Shown: positions 36,038-45,259, counted from the first letter of the stretch. The stretch is DNA of 64,000 bases from Prevotella sp. (GCA_022641735.1 JALCDQ010000005.1:141267-205266); one strand, 5' to 3'. Program-made: numbers and translations. The notes: generated from the letters alone by a model not told the origin.

Positions 36038-37186
36038 TTATCGATTTCCGTACATTTCCTCATAGTATTTCTGATAGTCACCACTGGTCACCTCTTCAAT
36101 CCACTTCTGGTTTTCAAGGTTCCATTTGATAGTTTTTACGATGCCATCAGCAAACTTTGTCTCCGGATACCAGCCTAATTCGTTCTTAATCTTTGTTGGG
36201 TCGATGCCATAACGGGCATCATGACCAAGGCGGTCAGCCACAAATGTGATGAGACTTTCATTGATCCAGTCGATGCGAAGGTCGCCATTGGCATCCAGCT
36301 CTTTCTTCTTCAACACCTTGCGGAGTTCCTTATTGTCAGCCATCATGTCGTGAATGGTCTTGATAGTGAGTTTCACTATGTCGATGTTCTTCATCTCATT
36401 ATGGCCTCCGATGTTGTAAACTTCGCCGTCGCGGCCCTCTCTTACAACGAGGTCGATGGCCTTGCAGTGGTCTTCCACATACAACCAGTCGCGTACATTC
36501 TCACCTTTTCCATATACGGGAAGCTGCTTTCCTTCGAGGATATTGTTGATAATCAATGGAATAAGCTTCTCGGGGAAGTGATAAGGGCCATAGTTGTTAG
36601 AGCAGCGGGTGATGGTTACGGGCATGTGATAAGTGTCATGATAAGCCTTCACGAAGAGGTCTGCGCTCGTTTTTGCGGCACTGTAAGGGCTATGAGGACA
36701 CAATGGGGTCACTTCAGTGAAGTAACCGGTAGCGCCAAGAGAACCATATACCTCATCAGTAGATACCTGATGATAGCGCTTTCCGGGTTTCCAAGTAGGG
36801 TAGCCATCGGCCCCTTTGCCGGTCGTCCATGCATGACGGGCAGCATCCAAGAGGTTTTGCGTGCCCAGAATATTCACTGAAAGGAAGAGCTGAGGGTCTT
36901 CGATAGAGCGGTCAACATGGCTTTCAGCGGCGAAGTTAACCACAAAGTCGATGTCATTTTCCGTAAAAATCTTGTCGGCAAGCGCTTTATCGCGGATGTC
37001 GCCTTTGATAAAGAAGCAACGTTTGTTGTCGATGTCGTCCTTGATAGTGCCCAGATTGCCCGCATAAGTGAGTGCGTCGAGCACGATAACCTTGATGTCT
37101 TCGTTTGCATACTTCTTGTAAAGAAGGTACTTAATGAAGTTCGCTCCGATGAAGCCAGCGGCTCCTGTTACTAGATAAGTTTTCAT
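36038..37186 (-). CDS. rfbB: dTDP-glucose 4,6-dehydratase
   Basis: This 382-residue short-chain dehydrogenase-type enzyme converts dTDP-glucose to dTDP-4-keto-6-deoxyglucose. It has the NAD motif TGAAGFIGANFIKYLLY, the catalytic TDEVYGSLG, and the YSAAKTSADLFVKAYHDTYH stretch with Tyr-x3-Lys. TRCSNNYGPYHFPEKLIPL and the dTDP-binding PVYGKGENVRDWLYVEDHC follow. It is a little longer than the 350-360 of enteric RfbB. No rfbA, rfbC or rfbD is near it, so this is a branch for an aminosugar and not a rhamnose cluster. Confidence 0.96.
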   Translation of the reverse strand: MKTYLVTGAAGFIGANFIKYLLYKKYANEDIKVIVLDALTYAGNLGTIKDDIDNKRCFFIKGDIRDKALADKIFTENDIDFVVNFAAESHVDRSIEDPQLFLSVNILGTQNLLDAARHAWTTGKGADGYPTWKPGKRYHQVSTDEVYGSLGATGYFTEVTPLCPHSPYSAAKTSADLFVKAYHDTYHMPVTITRCSNNYGPYHFPEKLIPLIINNILEGKQLPVYGKGENVRDWLYVEDHCKAIDLVVREGRDGEVYNIGGHNEMKNIDIVKLTIKTIHDMMADNKELRKVLKKKELDANGDLRIDWINESLITFVADRLGHDARYGIDPTKIKNELGWYPETKFADGIVKTIKWNLENQKWIEEVTSGDYQKYYEEMYGNR

Positions 37187-37211
37187 ATCATGATGTTTTA
37201 AATTATTATTC

Positions 37212-37406
37212 TTATTTTATATATTTATCGAGCAGCCAATTAAGAAGAAGGAATAATGGATAGAATACAAGTCCCTCTATGAATTGCTTGACGGGATTTG
37301 AAGGCTCATCAGAGCCGAAAATCAGGTCAAAAAGCCACATCACAACCAAATAAATGATGCCGCATAGAATGTCATATATGATGAATTTAATAATCTTCTT
37401 TGCCAT
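37212..37406 (-). CDS. Small membrane protein, unknown function
   Basis: This 64-residue protein has two membrane helices (IYDILCGIIYLVVMWLFDLI and FIEGLVFYPLFLLLNWLL) joined by a short loop, SDEPSNPVK. I do not recognise a family. It lies 25 bp before rfbB and 22 bp after another small membrane protein, all on the minus strand, so it is likely translated. The hairpin of two helices with a cytosolic N-terminus of Lys residues would insert without a signal peptide. Confidence 0.6.
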   Translation of the reverse strand: MAKKIIKFIIYDILCGIIYLVVMWLFDLIFGSDEPSNPVKQFIEGLVFYPLFLLLNWLLDKYIK

Positions 37407-37428
37407 ATTCGTTATTGATTAGTTGTTA

Positions 37429-37584
37429 TTATTGTCCTATATTGCCATTGTAGTTATCGTTATAGTTATCATTGTCGTTGTTATGACCAGTTCCGAAGAA
37501 CAAATCATACAACAATTGGTAAAACATAATAGTAAGAATGAATTTACCAACATTACCAAGGAAGTTGAGTATTTTTTGCATCAT
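37429..37584 (-). CDS. Tiny membrane protein with Asn/Asp-rich tail
   Basis: This 51-residue frame has not been predicted by length alone. It reads MMQKILNFLGNVGKFILTIM in its first 20 residues, then a hydrophobic stretch FYQLLYDLFF, then a tail rich in Asn, Asp and Tyr ending NIGQ. Its start at 37584 lies 2 bp after the stop of the phosphodiesterase, and its stop lies 22 bp before the next small membrane protein. The first part could form one membrane helix, with the acidic tail exposed. Tight packing between two genes is the main support; the family is unknown. Confidence 0.55.
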   Translation of the reverse strand: MMQKILNFLGNVGKFILTIMFYQLLYDLFFGTGHNNDNDNYNDNYNGNIGQ

Positions 37585-37586
37585 AT

Positions 37587-38099
37587 CTATAATCTGTTTG
37601 TATGTTCTCCTAATGTAATAACTTCACAATCAGTGAATTTATTGCCTTCGATGGTCAATCTCACGAGTGTGCGCTCCTTATGCCATCCCATTTGGCCAGC
37701 TGCACCGGGGTTGATATGCAGGAGATTGAGCGTCTTGTCGAACTTGACTTTCAGTATATGCGAGTGTCCGGAGATGAAGAGATTGGGCGGAGAGGCATAG
37801 ATTTGCCCTTGGATGGACCGGTCGTAGTTGCCCGGATAACCGCCGATGTGCTTCATCAGAACGTCTACGTCCTCGCATTTGAAGCGCAGAATCTCAGGAT
37901 AACGGGCCCGCAAGTCGTAGCCGTCACAGTTGCCAAAGACGGCTCTGAACGTTGGGTGCATGGCTTCGAACTTGTCGGCAAGTTCCATACTGCCAATGTC
38001 TCCTGCATGCCAGACCTCATCGCAGGTGTCTAAGTATTGTAAGTACTTTTCATCCCAATAGCTATGGGTGTCGCTGATGATTCCTATCTTTTTTGTCAT
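37587..38099 (-). CDS. YfcE/MJ0936-type metallophosphoesterase
   Basis: From the ATG at 38099 the protein has 170 residues, starting MTKKIGIISDTHSYWDEKYL. A frame extending to 38150 would run into the neighbouring repeat array. The metal-binding motifs are in order: IISDTHSYWDE (Asp-x-His), VWHAGDIGSMEL (Gly-Asp), FGNCDGYDLRARYP (Asn), and SGHSHILKV with a histidine after the strand NLLHINPGAAGQ. These small enzymes cleave phosphodiesters with manganese, but their physiological substrate is not known. It begins an operon that continues into two small proteins and the aminosugar genes. Confidence 0.92.
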   Translation of the reverse strand: MTKKIGIISDTHSYWDEKYLQYLDTCDEVWHAGDIGSMELADKFEAMHPTFRAVFGNCDGYDLRARYPEILRFKCEDVDVLMKHIGGYPGNYDRSIQGQIYASPPNLFISGHSHILKVKFDKTLNLLHINPGAAGQMGWHKERTLVRLTIEGNKFTDCEVITLGEHTNRL

Positions 38100-38138
38100 T
38101 TCTATCTTTATGATTATCAATCTGTTGCGAAGGCGGTT

Positions 38139-38223
38139 GTAAAAGACCATTATTTACGTTGTAAAAAGCCATTGTTTACAAGGTAAAAGACCGTTGTTTA
38201 CATGGTAAACAGATACCTTTTAC
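38139..38223. repeat. 22-bp-period palindrome array 5 (4 units)
   Basis: Units at 38139, 38161, 38183 and 38205, 19 bp each, with spacers GTT, AAG, ATG. Unit 3 is GTAAAAGACCGTTGTTTAC, which also occurs unchanged as the last unit of array 6. In minus-strand order the array begins 11 bp after the stop of the cytidylate-kinase-like gene and ends 39 bp before the phosphodiesterase start. Confidence 0.9.
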
Positions 38224-38234
38224 AAGGCTTTCAA

Positions 38235-38870
38235 CTACCTTTCACTTTGGATGTCAAATCTTTTCTTAATTATGGAGGCAATCTCATGCCCCGTCTCTTC
38301 TATTCCCAAGAGGCTCGAATTGATGCAGAGGTCATAGCTTTCGCTGCTTCCCCACCTCTTGCCAGTATAGTAATTATAATAGGAGGCACGTTGGTTTTCC
38401 CCATCGAGAATGTATTTCCGCGCCTTATCTGTATCGAATTGATGCCTTTCGGCTACTCTTGCGATGCGCTCGTCGATGTTGGCCGTGATGAAGATGTTGA
38501 TGATGTCCTTCCTGTCGCGCAACACATAGTCGGCCGTTCTGCCCACAAAGACGCAACTGCCGGCATCTGCTGCCTTGAGGATAGCTTCGCATTGGAAGCG
38601 GTAAAGGCTCTCTTGCGAGAAGTCATTAGTATAGAAATTGTTATCTCCAAGCAAAGGAATATGGGTGTGGAATAGACTTCTGAAGAAGCCTTTTCTCTCG
38701 TCGTTCTGCTCAAAAAACTTCTCGCAGAACCCGCTTTCCTTAGCAGCAAGGTTGAGAAGTTCCTTGTCATAGAAGGTAGCCCCGAACTCTTCGGCGAGCA
38801 TTTTGGCGATAACTCGCCCTCCGCTGCCTATCTGTCGGCCAATGTTGATGATGATTTTGCGCTGCTGCAT
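38235..38870 (-). CDS. Cytidylate kinase-like protein
   Basis: This 211-residue protein has the P-loop variant INIGRQIGSGGRVIAKMLAE and the family segment GATFYDKELLNLAAKESGF. The lid region FVGRTADYVLRDRKDIINIF is followed by VAERHQFDTDKARKYI. It belongs to the cytidylate-kinase-like family (Cmk2), which may phosphorylate CMP or another nucleotide; Bacteroidota usually also carry a true cmk elsewhere. It lies 1 bp after the MATE gene and shares a promoter with it. Confidence 0.85.
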   Translation of the reverse strand: MQQRKIIINIGRQIGSGGRVIAKMLAEEFGATFYDKELLNLAAKESGFCEKFFEQNDERKGFFRSLFHTHIPLLGDNNFYTNDFSQESLYRFQCEAILKAADAGSCVFVGRTADYVLRDRKDIINIFITANIDERIARVAERHQFDTDKARKYILDGENQRASYYNYYTGKRWGSSESYDLCINSSLLGIEETGHEIASIIKKRFDIQSER

Positions 38871-38871
38871 A

Positions 38872-40230
38872 TTATATCATATTATTTTGTTTGTAGAATT
38901 TTCGCATGAAAACGGCCATCACCACGAAGGCTACCAATGCCGCTGTGGCATCTGATGAAGGAATGGCATACCATACACCATCGACCTTGAAGAACAGCGG
39001 GAGCACTGCCAAGCAAGGCAAGAGGAAGAGCAATTGCCGGGAAAGAGAGAGGAATATGCTCACTTTCACTTTTCCGATGCATTGGAAAAAGTTGGATACC
39101 ACCATCTGGAAACCGATAATCGGGAACATCAACATATTGATTCTGATGGCCTTAATCGACATTGTGACCAGCGTCTCATCCGTTGTGAACATGCGGGCAA
39201 GCATCTGCGGAAAGAGCATTCCGATGGCCCATCCTGTCGTCATGATGATGGTTGCCGTGATGATAGACAGCTTTAAGACCCGAAAAAGACGGTCGAATTG
39301 CAGGCTGCCATAGTTATATCCAGCAATCGGCTGCATGCCCTGGTTGACTCCCATGACAAACATTACGAAGACCGTAGCGATTCCGTTGGAGATGCCATAC
39401 GCTCCCACAGAGAGGTCGCCGCCATATCTGACGAGCTGATTGTTGATGAAAATCACGATGATGCATGCGCAGACGTTCATCAGGAAAGGAGAGATTCCGA
39501 TGGCGATGATGTTGCTTACGAGGGCTGACTTCAGTCGATAGATGCCTCGTTTCAGGTGAAGAAGCTCGTCTTTATTCGTGAAGAGCTTCATCTGATACAC
39601 TAATGCGAGGGTCTGCGAGAGCATGGTAGCAAAGGCGGCACCGCGTATTCCCCAATGAAACCACCATATAAAGACCACGTCGAGCATGATGTTCATCACC
39701 ACCGTGAATATGGTGGCATACATGGCTTGCTTGGGTTTGGAGGCCGCTCTCAATACGGCATTCATGCCAAAGTACATGTGCGTGACCATGTTTCCTACCA
39801 AAATCACTTGCATGAAGTCTCTTGCATACGGGATTGTGGCATCGCTTGCGCCGAAGAAACGCAATAAAGGGTCGAGGAAAATGAGGCAGATTACCGAGAA
39901 GCAAAAGCCGATGATGAGGTTCAAAGTCACCGTATTGCCGAGTATATTCTCAGCAGTATCATAGTCTTTCTGCCCTAATTTCACGCTGATAGTTGTCGAT
40001 GCACCTACTCCGATGGCAGCTCCGAAGGCGCCGGAGAGGTTCATAAAGGGGAAAGTAATTGCCAATCCGGAGATAGCCAAAGGGCCTACTACCTGCCCGA
40101 TAAAGATTCTGTCGATGATGTTATATAGTGACGAAGCGGTCATGGCGATAACTGCCGGCATGGCATATTGCCACAACAGTCGGCCTACAGGCTTCGTTCC
40201 TAATTCCAAAGTAGCTTTCTTATTATCCAT
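38872..40230 (-). CDS. MATE family multidrug/sodium antiporter
   Basis: This 452-residue inner-membrane protein has 12 hydrophobic helices. The start LLWQYAMPAVIAMTASSLYN, then NIIDRIFIGQVVGPLAISGL, GIGASTTISVKLG and QGMQPIAGYNYGSLQFDRLF are typical MATE motifs. MATE proteins expel toxic cations in exchange for sodium or protons. A -7 element reading TATCTTTG on the minus strand lies at 40259-40252, 22 bp upstream. The cytidylate-kinase-like gene follows with 1 bp spacing. No regulator is adjacent. Confidence 0.95.
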   Translation of the reverse strand: MDNKKATLELGTKPVGRLLWQYAMPAVIAMTASSLYNIIDRIFIGQVVGPLAISGLAITFPFMNLSGAFGAAIGVGASTTISVKLGQKDYDTAENILGNTVTLNLIIGFCFSVICLIFLDPLLRFFGASDATIPYARDFMQVILVGNMVTHMYFGMNAVLRAASKPKQAMYATIFTVVMNIMLDVVFIWWFHWGIRGAAFATMLSQTLALVYQMKLFTNKDELLHLKRGIYRLKSALVSNIIAIGISPFLMNVCACIIVIFINNQLVRYGGDLSVGAYGISNGIATVFVMFVMGVNQGMQPIAGYNYGSLQFDRLFRVLKLSIITATIIMTTGWAIGMLFPQMLARMFTTDETLVTMSIKAIRINMLMFPIIGFQMVVSNFFQCIGKVKVSIFLSLSRQLLFLLPCLAVLPLFFKVDGVWYAIPSSDATAALVAFVVMAVFMRKFYKQNNMI

Positions 40231-40300
40231 TCAATAGTTTTATTACGAATGCAAAGATAATAAAAAGTTGGGAGAATGCTATATAATTAAGGTATAAAAA

Positions 40301-40332
40301 TTTGGTTTTCCGGGATTTTCTTCTTACTTTTG
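40301..40332 (+). promoter_or_regulatory. Promoter of the subtilase gene
   Basis: TTTG (40301-40304), 20 nt, then TACTTTTG (40325-40332). A complete Bacteroidota consensus with exact spacing, 22 bp before the ATG at 40355. Confidence 0.82.
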
Positions 40333-40354
40333 CAAACTAAGAAAAACTATATAA

Positions 40355-41734
40355 ATGATGAAAAAAATAATCTGTCTTTTGTTCTTTGCTCTTTTCTGCG
40401 TTTCCATGCAGGCACAAAAAAAAGTCCCTGTAGGGGAGAAATACTATGTCTATCGCCTTCTTCTGAAGGATAAAAAAGGTTCTATAGGGTCCTTGAAGCA
40501 CCCTGAAAAGTTCCTTTCCGATAAGGCTTTAGCGCGCCGGAAGAAGCAAGGATTGGGCGTGGATTCCACTGATTTGCCGCTTTCTCGCAATTATCTGGAG
40601 GCTCTTCGGCAAAAAGGCTTCGAGGTGATAGGAGGCAGCAAGTGGAACAATACGGCTCTTGTAAAGCAGAAAGACACGTTGTCAGTTGCCCAAATGGCAG
40701 CATTTCCTTTTGTAAAAAACGTGACATTAGTCTTCTCTTCACCGGATTCTGTCGAGAGCGTGTTTGTCTTTCCTTTGGAGAAAGACACCACTGCGGCTGT
40801 CAAGGGAGAACCTTATGGTTTGGCAAAAGCGCAAATCCAGCAGTTAGACGGCATTCGCTTGCATCAGGCAGGCTATCGGGGACAGGGCATGACAATCGCT
40901 ATTATCGATGGCGGATTTATGAATTATGACAAGATTCCGGCATTGAAAAAGGTGAAAATACTGGGCACTCGTGACTTCCAATATCCTTACAAAGACGACT
41001 TGAGCCGATTACTTACGCATGGCACAATGGTGCTTTCCTGCATGGCTGCTGTCGATTCGATGCGCTATATAGGAACGGCACCCGAAGCAAGCTATTATCT
41101 TTTGCGCTCTGAATACGGCCCTATGGAGAGCTTAATGGAAGAGGATAACTGGGCAATGGCAGCTGAATATGCCGATTCTGTGGGCGTTGATGTCATCAAT
41201 TCCTCATTGGGTTATGCCAATTTCGACGATGCTCGCACTTCCCATAAATACATCGACCTCGATGGAGAGCGTACGCTCATCTCGCATACAGCCTCGCTGC
41301 TTGCCCAAAAGGGCATCATTCTCGTATGCAGTGCGGGCAATGAAGGGGATGGAAGATGGAAGAAAATCACCTCGCCAGGCGATGCGAAGGATGTAATCAC
41401 TGTTGGAGCCGTGGATGTAAAAGGGCGGAATACCCTCTTCAGCTCGTTAGGTCCGACGCAAGACGGCCGTGTAAAACCTGACATAATGGCACGTGGTGGC
41501 GCGTCGAGGATTTTCAGTGGCAGAGGAATCAACGGTCAAGGGAATGGCACGTCTTTTGCTTCTCCTATCACATGTGGCGTTGTTGCTTGCTTATGGCAGG
41601 CTCTTCCAAACAAGACAGCACTACAGATTATCGAATTAGTAAGACAAAGTGGCGACAGATTTCAATGTCCTGACAATGTCTTTGGATATGGGATACCAGA
41701 CTTCTGGAAAGCTTATCAGATGGGAAAACAATAA
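40355..41734 (+). CDS. S8 family (subtilisin-like) serine protease
   Basis: This 459-residue exported protease starts MMKKIICLLFFALFCVSMQA with cleavage before QKKV. The catalytic triad is complete: Asp185 in MTIAIIDGGF, His222 in LLTHGTMVLSCM and Ser400 in GNGTSFASPITCGV, with the oxyanion Asn in CSAGNEGDG. About 150 residues precede the catalytic domain and act as a pro-domain. No C-terminal sorting domain of the type IX kind is visible. The xseA gene follows after 5 bp. The target proteins are unknown. Confidence 0.95.
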   Translation: MMKKIICLLFFALFCVSMQAQKKVPVGEKYYVYRLLLKDKKGSIGSLKHPEKFLSDKALARRKKQGLGVDSTDLPLSRNYLEALRQKGFEVIGGSKWNNTALVKQKDTLSVAQMAAFPFVKNVTLVFSSPDSVESVFVFPLEKDTTAAVKGEPYGLAKAQIQQLDGIRLHQAGYRGQGMTIAIIDGGFMNYDKIPALKKVKILGTRDFQYPYKDDLSRLLTHGTMVLSCMAAVDSMRYIGTAPEASYYLLRSEYGPMESLMEEDNWAMAAEYADSVGVDVINSSLGYANFDDARTSHKYIDLDGERTLISHTASLLAQKGIILVCSAGNEGDGRWKKITSPGDAKDVITVGAVDVKGRNTLFSSLGPTQDGRVKPDIMARGGASRIFSGRGINGQGNGTSFASPITCGVVACLWQALPNKTALQIIELVRQSGDRFQCPDNVFGYGIPDFWKAYQMGKQ

Positions 41735-41739
41735 AATAT

Positions 41740-43032
41740 ATGCGCAAAGCCCTTACCCTTTATGAGCTCAATCAACTCGTCCGAGAGACGATAGAGATAG
41801 AGATGCCCGATGAATATTGGGTAGAGGCGGAGCTGTCGGATATTCATGAGCGTGGCCATTGCTATATGGAGCTCATAGAAAAGGATGCTGAGAGCAATAC
41901 TCCTATTGCCAAAGCGAGGGCTAACTGTTGGGTAAACAGGTGGCTAATCATCAAGAGCAACTTTGAAAACGTCACTCATCAGTCGCTCCATGCGGGTATG
42001 AAAGTGATGCTGAAAGTGAAGGCCAGTTTCCATGAAGCCTATGGTTTTTCGTGGAATGTGACGGATATTGACCCCACATTCACGTTGGGTGACATGGCGA
42101 AAAAACGTCAGGAAATTATCCGACAATTAAAGGATGAGGGCGTATTCGACCTTCAAAGGGAGTTGGAGATTCCTCTTTTTGCCCAGCGGATAGCAGTGAT
42201 TTCGAGCGAATCTGCCGCTGGTTATGGGGATTTCTGCAATCAGTTACAAGATAATGATTATGGTTTTGTCTTCCAAACAAAGCTTTTCCCTGCCATTATG
42301 CAGGGCGAACAGGTAGAGCAAAGCGTGATAAATGCCTTGAATACCATCAATGCGGAGGTGGAAAACTATGATGTTGTGGTGATCATAAGAGGTGGAGGAG
42401 CCACGGCGGACTTATCTGGTTTCGACACATTAGCTCTTGCTGAGAATGTCGCGAATTTTCCTTTACCCGTCATCACAGGCATCGGGCATGAGCGTGATGA
42501 GAGCATTTTAGACATGATTTCCAATGTTCGGGTGAAGACGCCAACGGCTGCTGCCGCCTTTCTGATAGACCATTTGGCAGATGTGAATACACGAATTGAA
42601 GAAGCAAAGCAAACACTCTTGAACTTAGTGAGCCGACGAATGGAATATGAACAGATGCGATTGGCCAGATTGTCAGATAAAATTCCATCGCTTTTCAGTG
42701 TCTTCAAGGCACAACAGACCTCACGTTTGGACAACCTATATCTGACGATAAGCTCTAAAGTCAGCCAGAAGTTGGAAAGTAAAAGGTATCGTTTTACCTC
42801 GCAAACGACAGCTTTCTATGCGGCAATCAATCATCTTTTGGAGGGTAGAAAGCATCAGATTGCTTTGCTCGAAGAGAAGATGAAGGCGCTCGACCCTCAG
42901 AAAATGCTTGCCCGTGGGTATAGTATTACATTATATAAGGGCCATTCCGTGCGCGATGCCCACCTTTTGAAGGCAGGTGAGGAGATAGAGACAAGGGTGG
43001 AAAAAGGTACGATTAAATCAATCATCAAATAA
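41740..43032 (+). CDS. xseA: Exodeoxyribonuclease VII large subunit
   Basis: This 430-residue subunit has an N-terminal OB-fold (to about 110), with VEAELSDIHERGHCYMELIE, and the catalytic region starting SSESAAGYGDF. VVIIRGGGATADLSGFDTLA and FPLPVITGIGHERDESILDM follow, as does DMISNVRVKTPTAAAAFLID. With XseB it degrades single-stranded DNA from both ends in repair. The order subtilase-xseA-xseB has 5-bp and 4-bp gaps. Length is close to the usual 400-450. Confidence 0.97.
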   Translation: MRKALTLYELNQLVRETIEIEMPDEYWVEAELSDIHERGHCYMELIEKDAESNTPIAKARANCWVNRWLIIKSNFENVTHQSLHAGMKVMLKVKASFHEAYGFSWNVTDIDPTFTLGDMAKKRQEIIRQLKDEGVFDLQRELEIPLFAQRIAVISSESAAGYGDFCNQLQDNDYGFVFQTKLFPAIMQGEQVEQSVINALNTINAEVENYDVVVIIRGGGATADLSGFDTLALAENVANFPLPVITGIGHERDESILDMISNVRVKTPTAAAAFLIDHLADVNTRIEEAKQTLLNLVSRRMEYEQMRLARLSDKIPSLFSVFKAQQTSRLDNLYLTISSKVSQKLESKRYRFTSQTTAFYAAINHLLEGRKHQIALLEEKMKALDPQKMLARGYSITLYKGHSVRDAHLLKAGEEIETRVEKGTIKSIIK

Positions 43033-43036
43033 GATT

Positions 43037-43228
43037 ATGGCAAAAGAAATCAAATATGAGGAGGCTGTTCAGCAGTTGGAAACGATTGTGGAGCAAATGG
43101 AAAACGATGAATTGGACATCGATCAGTTGAGTGAAAAGCTGAAAACTGCTCAGGAATTGATAAAACTTTGTAAAGCAAAACTTACCAAAACCGATGCGGA
43201 AATTAAGAAGATTCTCGAAGAAAAGTAA
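43037..43228 (+). CDS. xseB: Exodeoxyribonuclease VII small subunit
   Basis: This 63-residue protein has the short coiled-coil form of XseB: IKYEEAVQQLETIVEQMEND, then ELDIDQLSEKLKTAQELIKL. Several XseB copies bind each XseA. It follows xseA by 4 bp and ends before the ilvE promoter. Confidence 0.95.
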   Translation: MAKEIKYEEAVQQLETIVEQMENDELDIDQLSEKLKTAQELIKLCKAKLTKTDAEIKKILEEK

Positions 43229-43243
43229 TAAGTTCATCAATAA

Positions 43244-43275
43244 TTTGGCTAATAACTATTTTATTGTTACTTTTG
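43244..43275 (+). promoter_or_regulatory. Promoter of ilvE
   Basis: TTTG (43244-43247), 20 nt, then TACTTTTG (43268-43275). Full consensus, 34 bp before the ATG. It begins 16 bp after the xseB stop, so ilvE is independent of the xse operon. Confidence 0.82.
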
Positions 43276-43309
43276 CATCAAGATATAGTTTTCAAATACA
43301 AATAAGATT

Positions 43310-44326
43310 ATGAAGAATATTGATTGGGCTAATCTGTCATTCGGGTATATGTCAACCGACTATAATGTCCGTTGTTATTACCGCGATGGCAAATGGGGAG
43401 AGATTGAAGTTTGCTCGGATGAGTACTTAAAAATGCACATGGCAGCTACCTGTCTGCATTATGGACAAGAGGCTTTTGAGGGCTTGAAGGCCTATCGTTG
43501 CCCCGATGGAAAGATTCGTGTGTTCCGTATGGATGAGAATGCTAAGCGCCTTCAGAGCACTTGCAAGGGTATCGTGATGCCTGAAGTGCCCACTGAAATG
43601 TTTGAGGAGATGGTCAAAAAGGTCGTTCGCCTCAATCAGGAATACGTTCCAACGTATGAGAGCGGCGCCACTTTGTATGTGCGTCCATTGCTTTTGGGTA
43701 CGACCGCACAGGTGGGTGTTCATCCTGCAAAGGACTATGTGTTCCTCATCTTTGTAACTCCTGTAGGCCCATATTTCAAGGGTGGCTTCCAAACCAATCC
43801 TTATGTGATTATCCGCGACTATGACCGTTCAGCCCCATTGGGTACTGGTATCTATAAAGTGGGTGGTAATTATGCTGCTTCGATGCGAGCAAATGCCATC
43901 GCACACGAGAAAGGTTACGCTTGCGAATTCTATCTTGACGCTAAGGAAAAGAAGTATATGGACGAGTGCGGAGCAGCTAATTTCTTCGGTATTAAGGACA
44001 ATACGTATGTTACACCGAAGTCTACTTCCATCCTTCCAAGTATTACTAACAAGAGTCTTATGCAGGTTGCAGAGGACTTGGGCATGAAAGTGGAGCGCAG
44101 ACAGATACCTGAGACCGAGCTCGGAACCTTTGAGGAGGCAGGCGCTTGCGGCACTGCAGCCGTTATATCGCCAATTTCTTACATCGATGACCTCGATACA
44201 GGCGACCATTTTGATTATGGTGAGAAACCAGGACCATGGTCCACAAAGCTTTACGAAACCCTTCGTGGCATCCAATATGGCACCGTTGAGGACAAGCATG
44301 GATGGACAACTGTGGTTGTGGAATAG
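43310..44326 (+). CDS. ilvE: Branched-chain amino acid aminotransferase
   Basis: This 338-residue fold-type IV PLP enzyme makes Leu, Ile and Val from their keto acids. It has [40 protein letters not shown], the cofactor lysine in [40 protein letters not shown] and [20 protein letters not shown]. Length and motifs match the BCAT-II group. The start lies after a strong promoter, and trmB begins 5 bp after its stop. Confidence 0.97.
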   Translation: MKNIDWANLSFGYMSTDYNVRCYYRDGKWGEIEVCSDEYLKMHMAATCLHYGQEAFEGLKAYRCPDGKIRVFRMDENAKRLQSTCKGIVMPEVPTEMFEEMVKKVVRLNQEYVPTYESGATLYVRPLLLGTTAQVGVHPAKDYVFLIFVTPVGPYFKGGFQTNPYVIIRDYDRSAPLGTGIYKVGGNYAASMRANAIAHEKGYACEFYLDAKEKKYMDECGAANFFGIKDNTYVTPKSTSILPSITNKSLMQVAEDLGMKVERRQIPETELGTFEEAGACGTAAVISPISYIDDLDTGDHFDYGEKPGPWSTKLYETLRGIQYGTVEDKHGWTTVVVE

Positions 44327-44331
44327 ACAAT

Positions 44332-45102
44332 ATGAGTAAAGGAAAGTTAGCTAAGTTTGCCGAAATGGAGACATTTTCGAATGTTTTCCAATATCCTTTC
44401 TCGGTCATTGACAATGTACCTTTCGACTTGAAAGGCCTTTGGAATGAACGGTATTTTAAGAACGAGAACCCTATAGTGCTTGAACTTGGATGTGGAAAGG
44501 GTGAATATACGGTAGGCTTAGCTAAGCTTTTTCCAAATGTAAACTTTATTGGTGTCGATATTAAAGGCGCTCGCATGTGGGCAGGCGCTAAGATGGCGCT
44601 GGACGAAAAATTGTCTAACGTGGCTTTTCTGCGCACAAATATCGAGATTATCGACCGTTTTTTCTCTCAAGATGAGGTAAGCGAGATATGGCTTACGTTC
44701 TCTGATCCTCAGATGAAAAATCCTCGCAAGCGATTGTCGAGCACGTTTTTCATGATGCGATACCGCAACTTTCTGAAGGACGGAGGCATCATTCATGTGA
44801 AGACAGATTCAAATTTTCTCTTCACTTATACAAGTTATGTGGTGGATGTAAATAAACTTCCACTGCTTTTCCGAACGCAAGACCTCTACCATACAGCGGG
44901 CATTGACGAGACTACGAGCAAGATTCTCTCTATTCAAACCTATTATGAAAAGATGTGGATAGACAGAGGTTTGAACATCAAATATCAGAAATTCCGCCTT
45001 CCGAAACAAGGCTCTTTGGTGGAACCAGAGATTGAAATCCCCTTGGATGACTATCGAAGTTATCATCGCGAGAAGCGTTCAGGCCTTCAGACGAGTAAAT
45101 AA
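44332..45102 (+). CDS. trmB: tRNA (guanosine(46)-N7)-methyltransferase
   Basis: From the ATG at 44332 the protein has 256 residues, starting [21 protein letters not shown] frame to 44302 would overlap ilvE and is rejected. The SAM motif is [20 protein letters not shown], followed by [20 protein letters not shown] and the tRNA-site motif [14 protein letters not shown], the family's DP-W/Q-K-x-RH variant. TrmB places m7G at position 46 of tRNA variable loops. A hairpin follows the stop at 45107-45131. Confidence 0.93.
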   Translation: MSKGKLAKFAEMETFSNVFQYPFSVIDNVPFDLKGLWNERYFKNENPIVLELGCGKGEYTVGLAKLFPNVNFIGVDIKGARMWAGAKMALDEKLSNVAFLRTNIEIIDRFFSQDEVSEIWLTFSDPQMKNPRKRLSSTFFMMRYRNFLKDGGIIHVKTDSNFLFTYTSYVVDVNKLPLLFRTQDLYHTAGIDETTSKILSIQTYYEKMWIDRGLNIKYQKFRLPKQGSLVEPEIEIPLDDYRSYHREKRSGLQTSK

Positions 45103-45106
45103 AAGA

Positions 45107-45131
45107 CCTTCCAAAAACATCTTTCGGAAGG
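45107..45131. terminator. Terminator-like hairpin between convergent genes
   Basis: CCTTCC, a 13-nt loop, GGAAGG. There is no clear T-run on either side, so it may be a weak terminator or mRNA stabiliser. Confidence 0.35.
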
Positions 45132-45152
45132 CTATCCATCATCACTTAGATT

Positions 45153-45259
45153 TTAAACAACCATTACTTACAAACCAAAACAATTTGTTTTGGTGAGTAA
45201 AACAACTTGTTTTGGTAGGTAAAACAACTTGTTTTGGTCTGTAAAAGACCGTTGTTTAC
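45153..45259. repeat. 22-bp-period palindrome array 6 (5 units)
   Basis: Units at 45153, 45175, 45197, 45219 and 45241 with spacers AAA, TGA, TAG, TCT. Unit 2 is CCAAAACAATTTGTTTTGG, a perfect 9-1-9 palindrome with CC/GG in place of GT/AC. Units 3 and 4 are identical hybrids GTAAAACAACTTGTTTTGG, and unit 5 is the normal type. The array lies between convergent trmB and GH53 genes, 50 bp and 72 bp from their stops. Confidence 0.92.

Noticed and set aside
37423..37800. 125-codon plus frame rich in Ile and Val at its start
   Set aside because: The valine/isoleucine run is the antisense of the Asn/Asp-rich tail of the small minus-strand gene at 37429-37584, and the rest opposes the phosphodiesterase.
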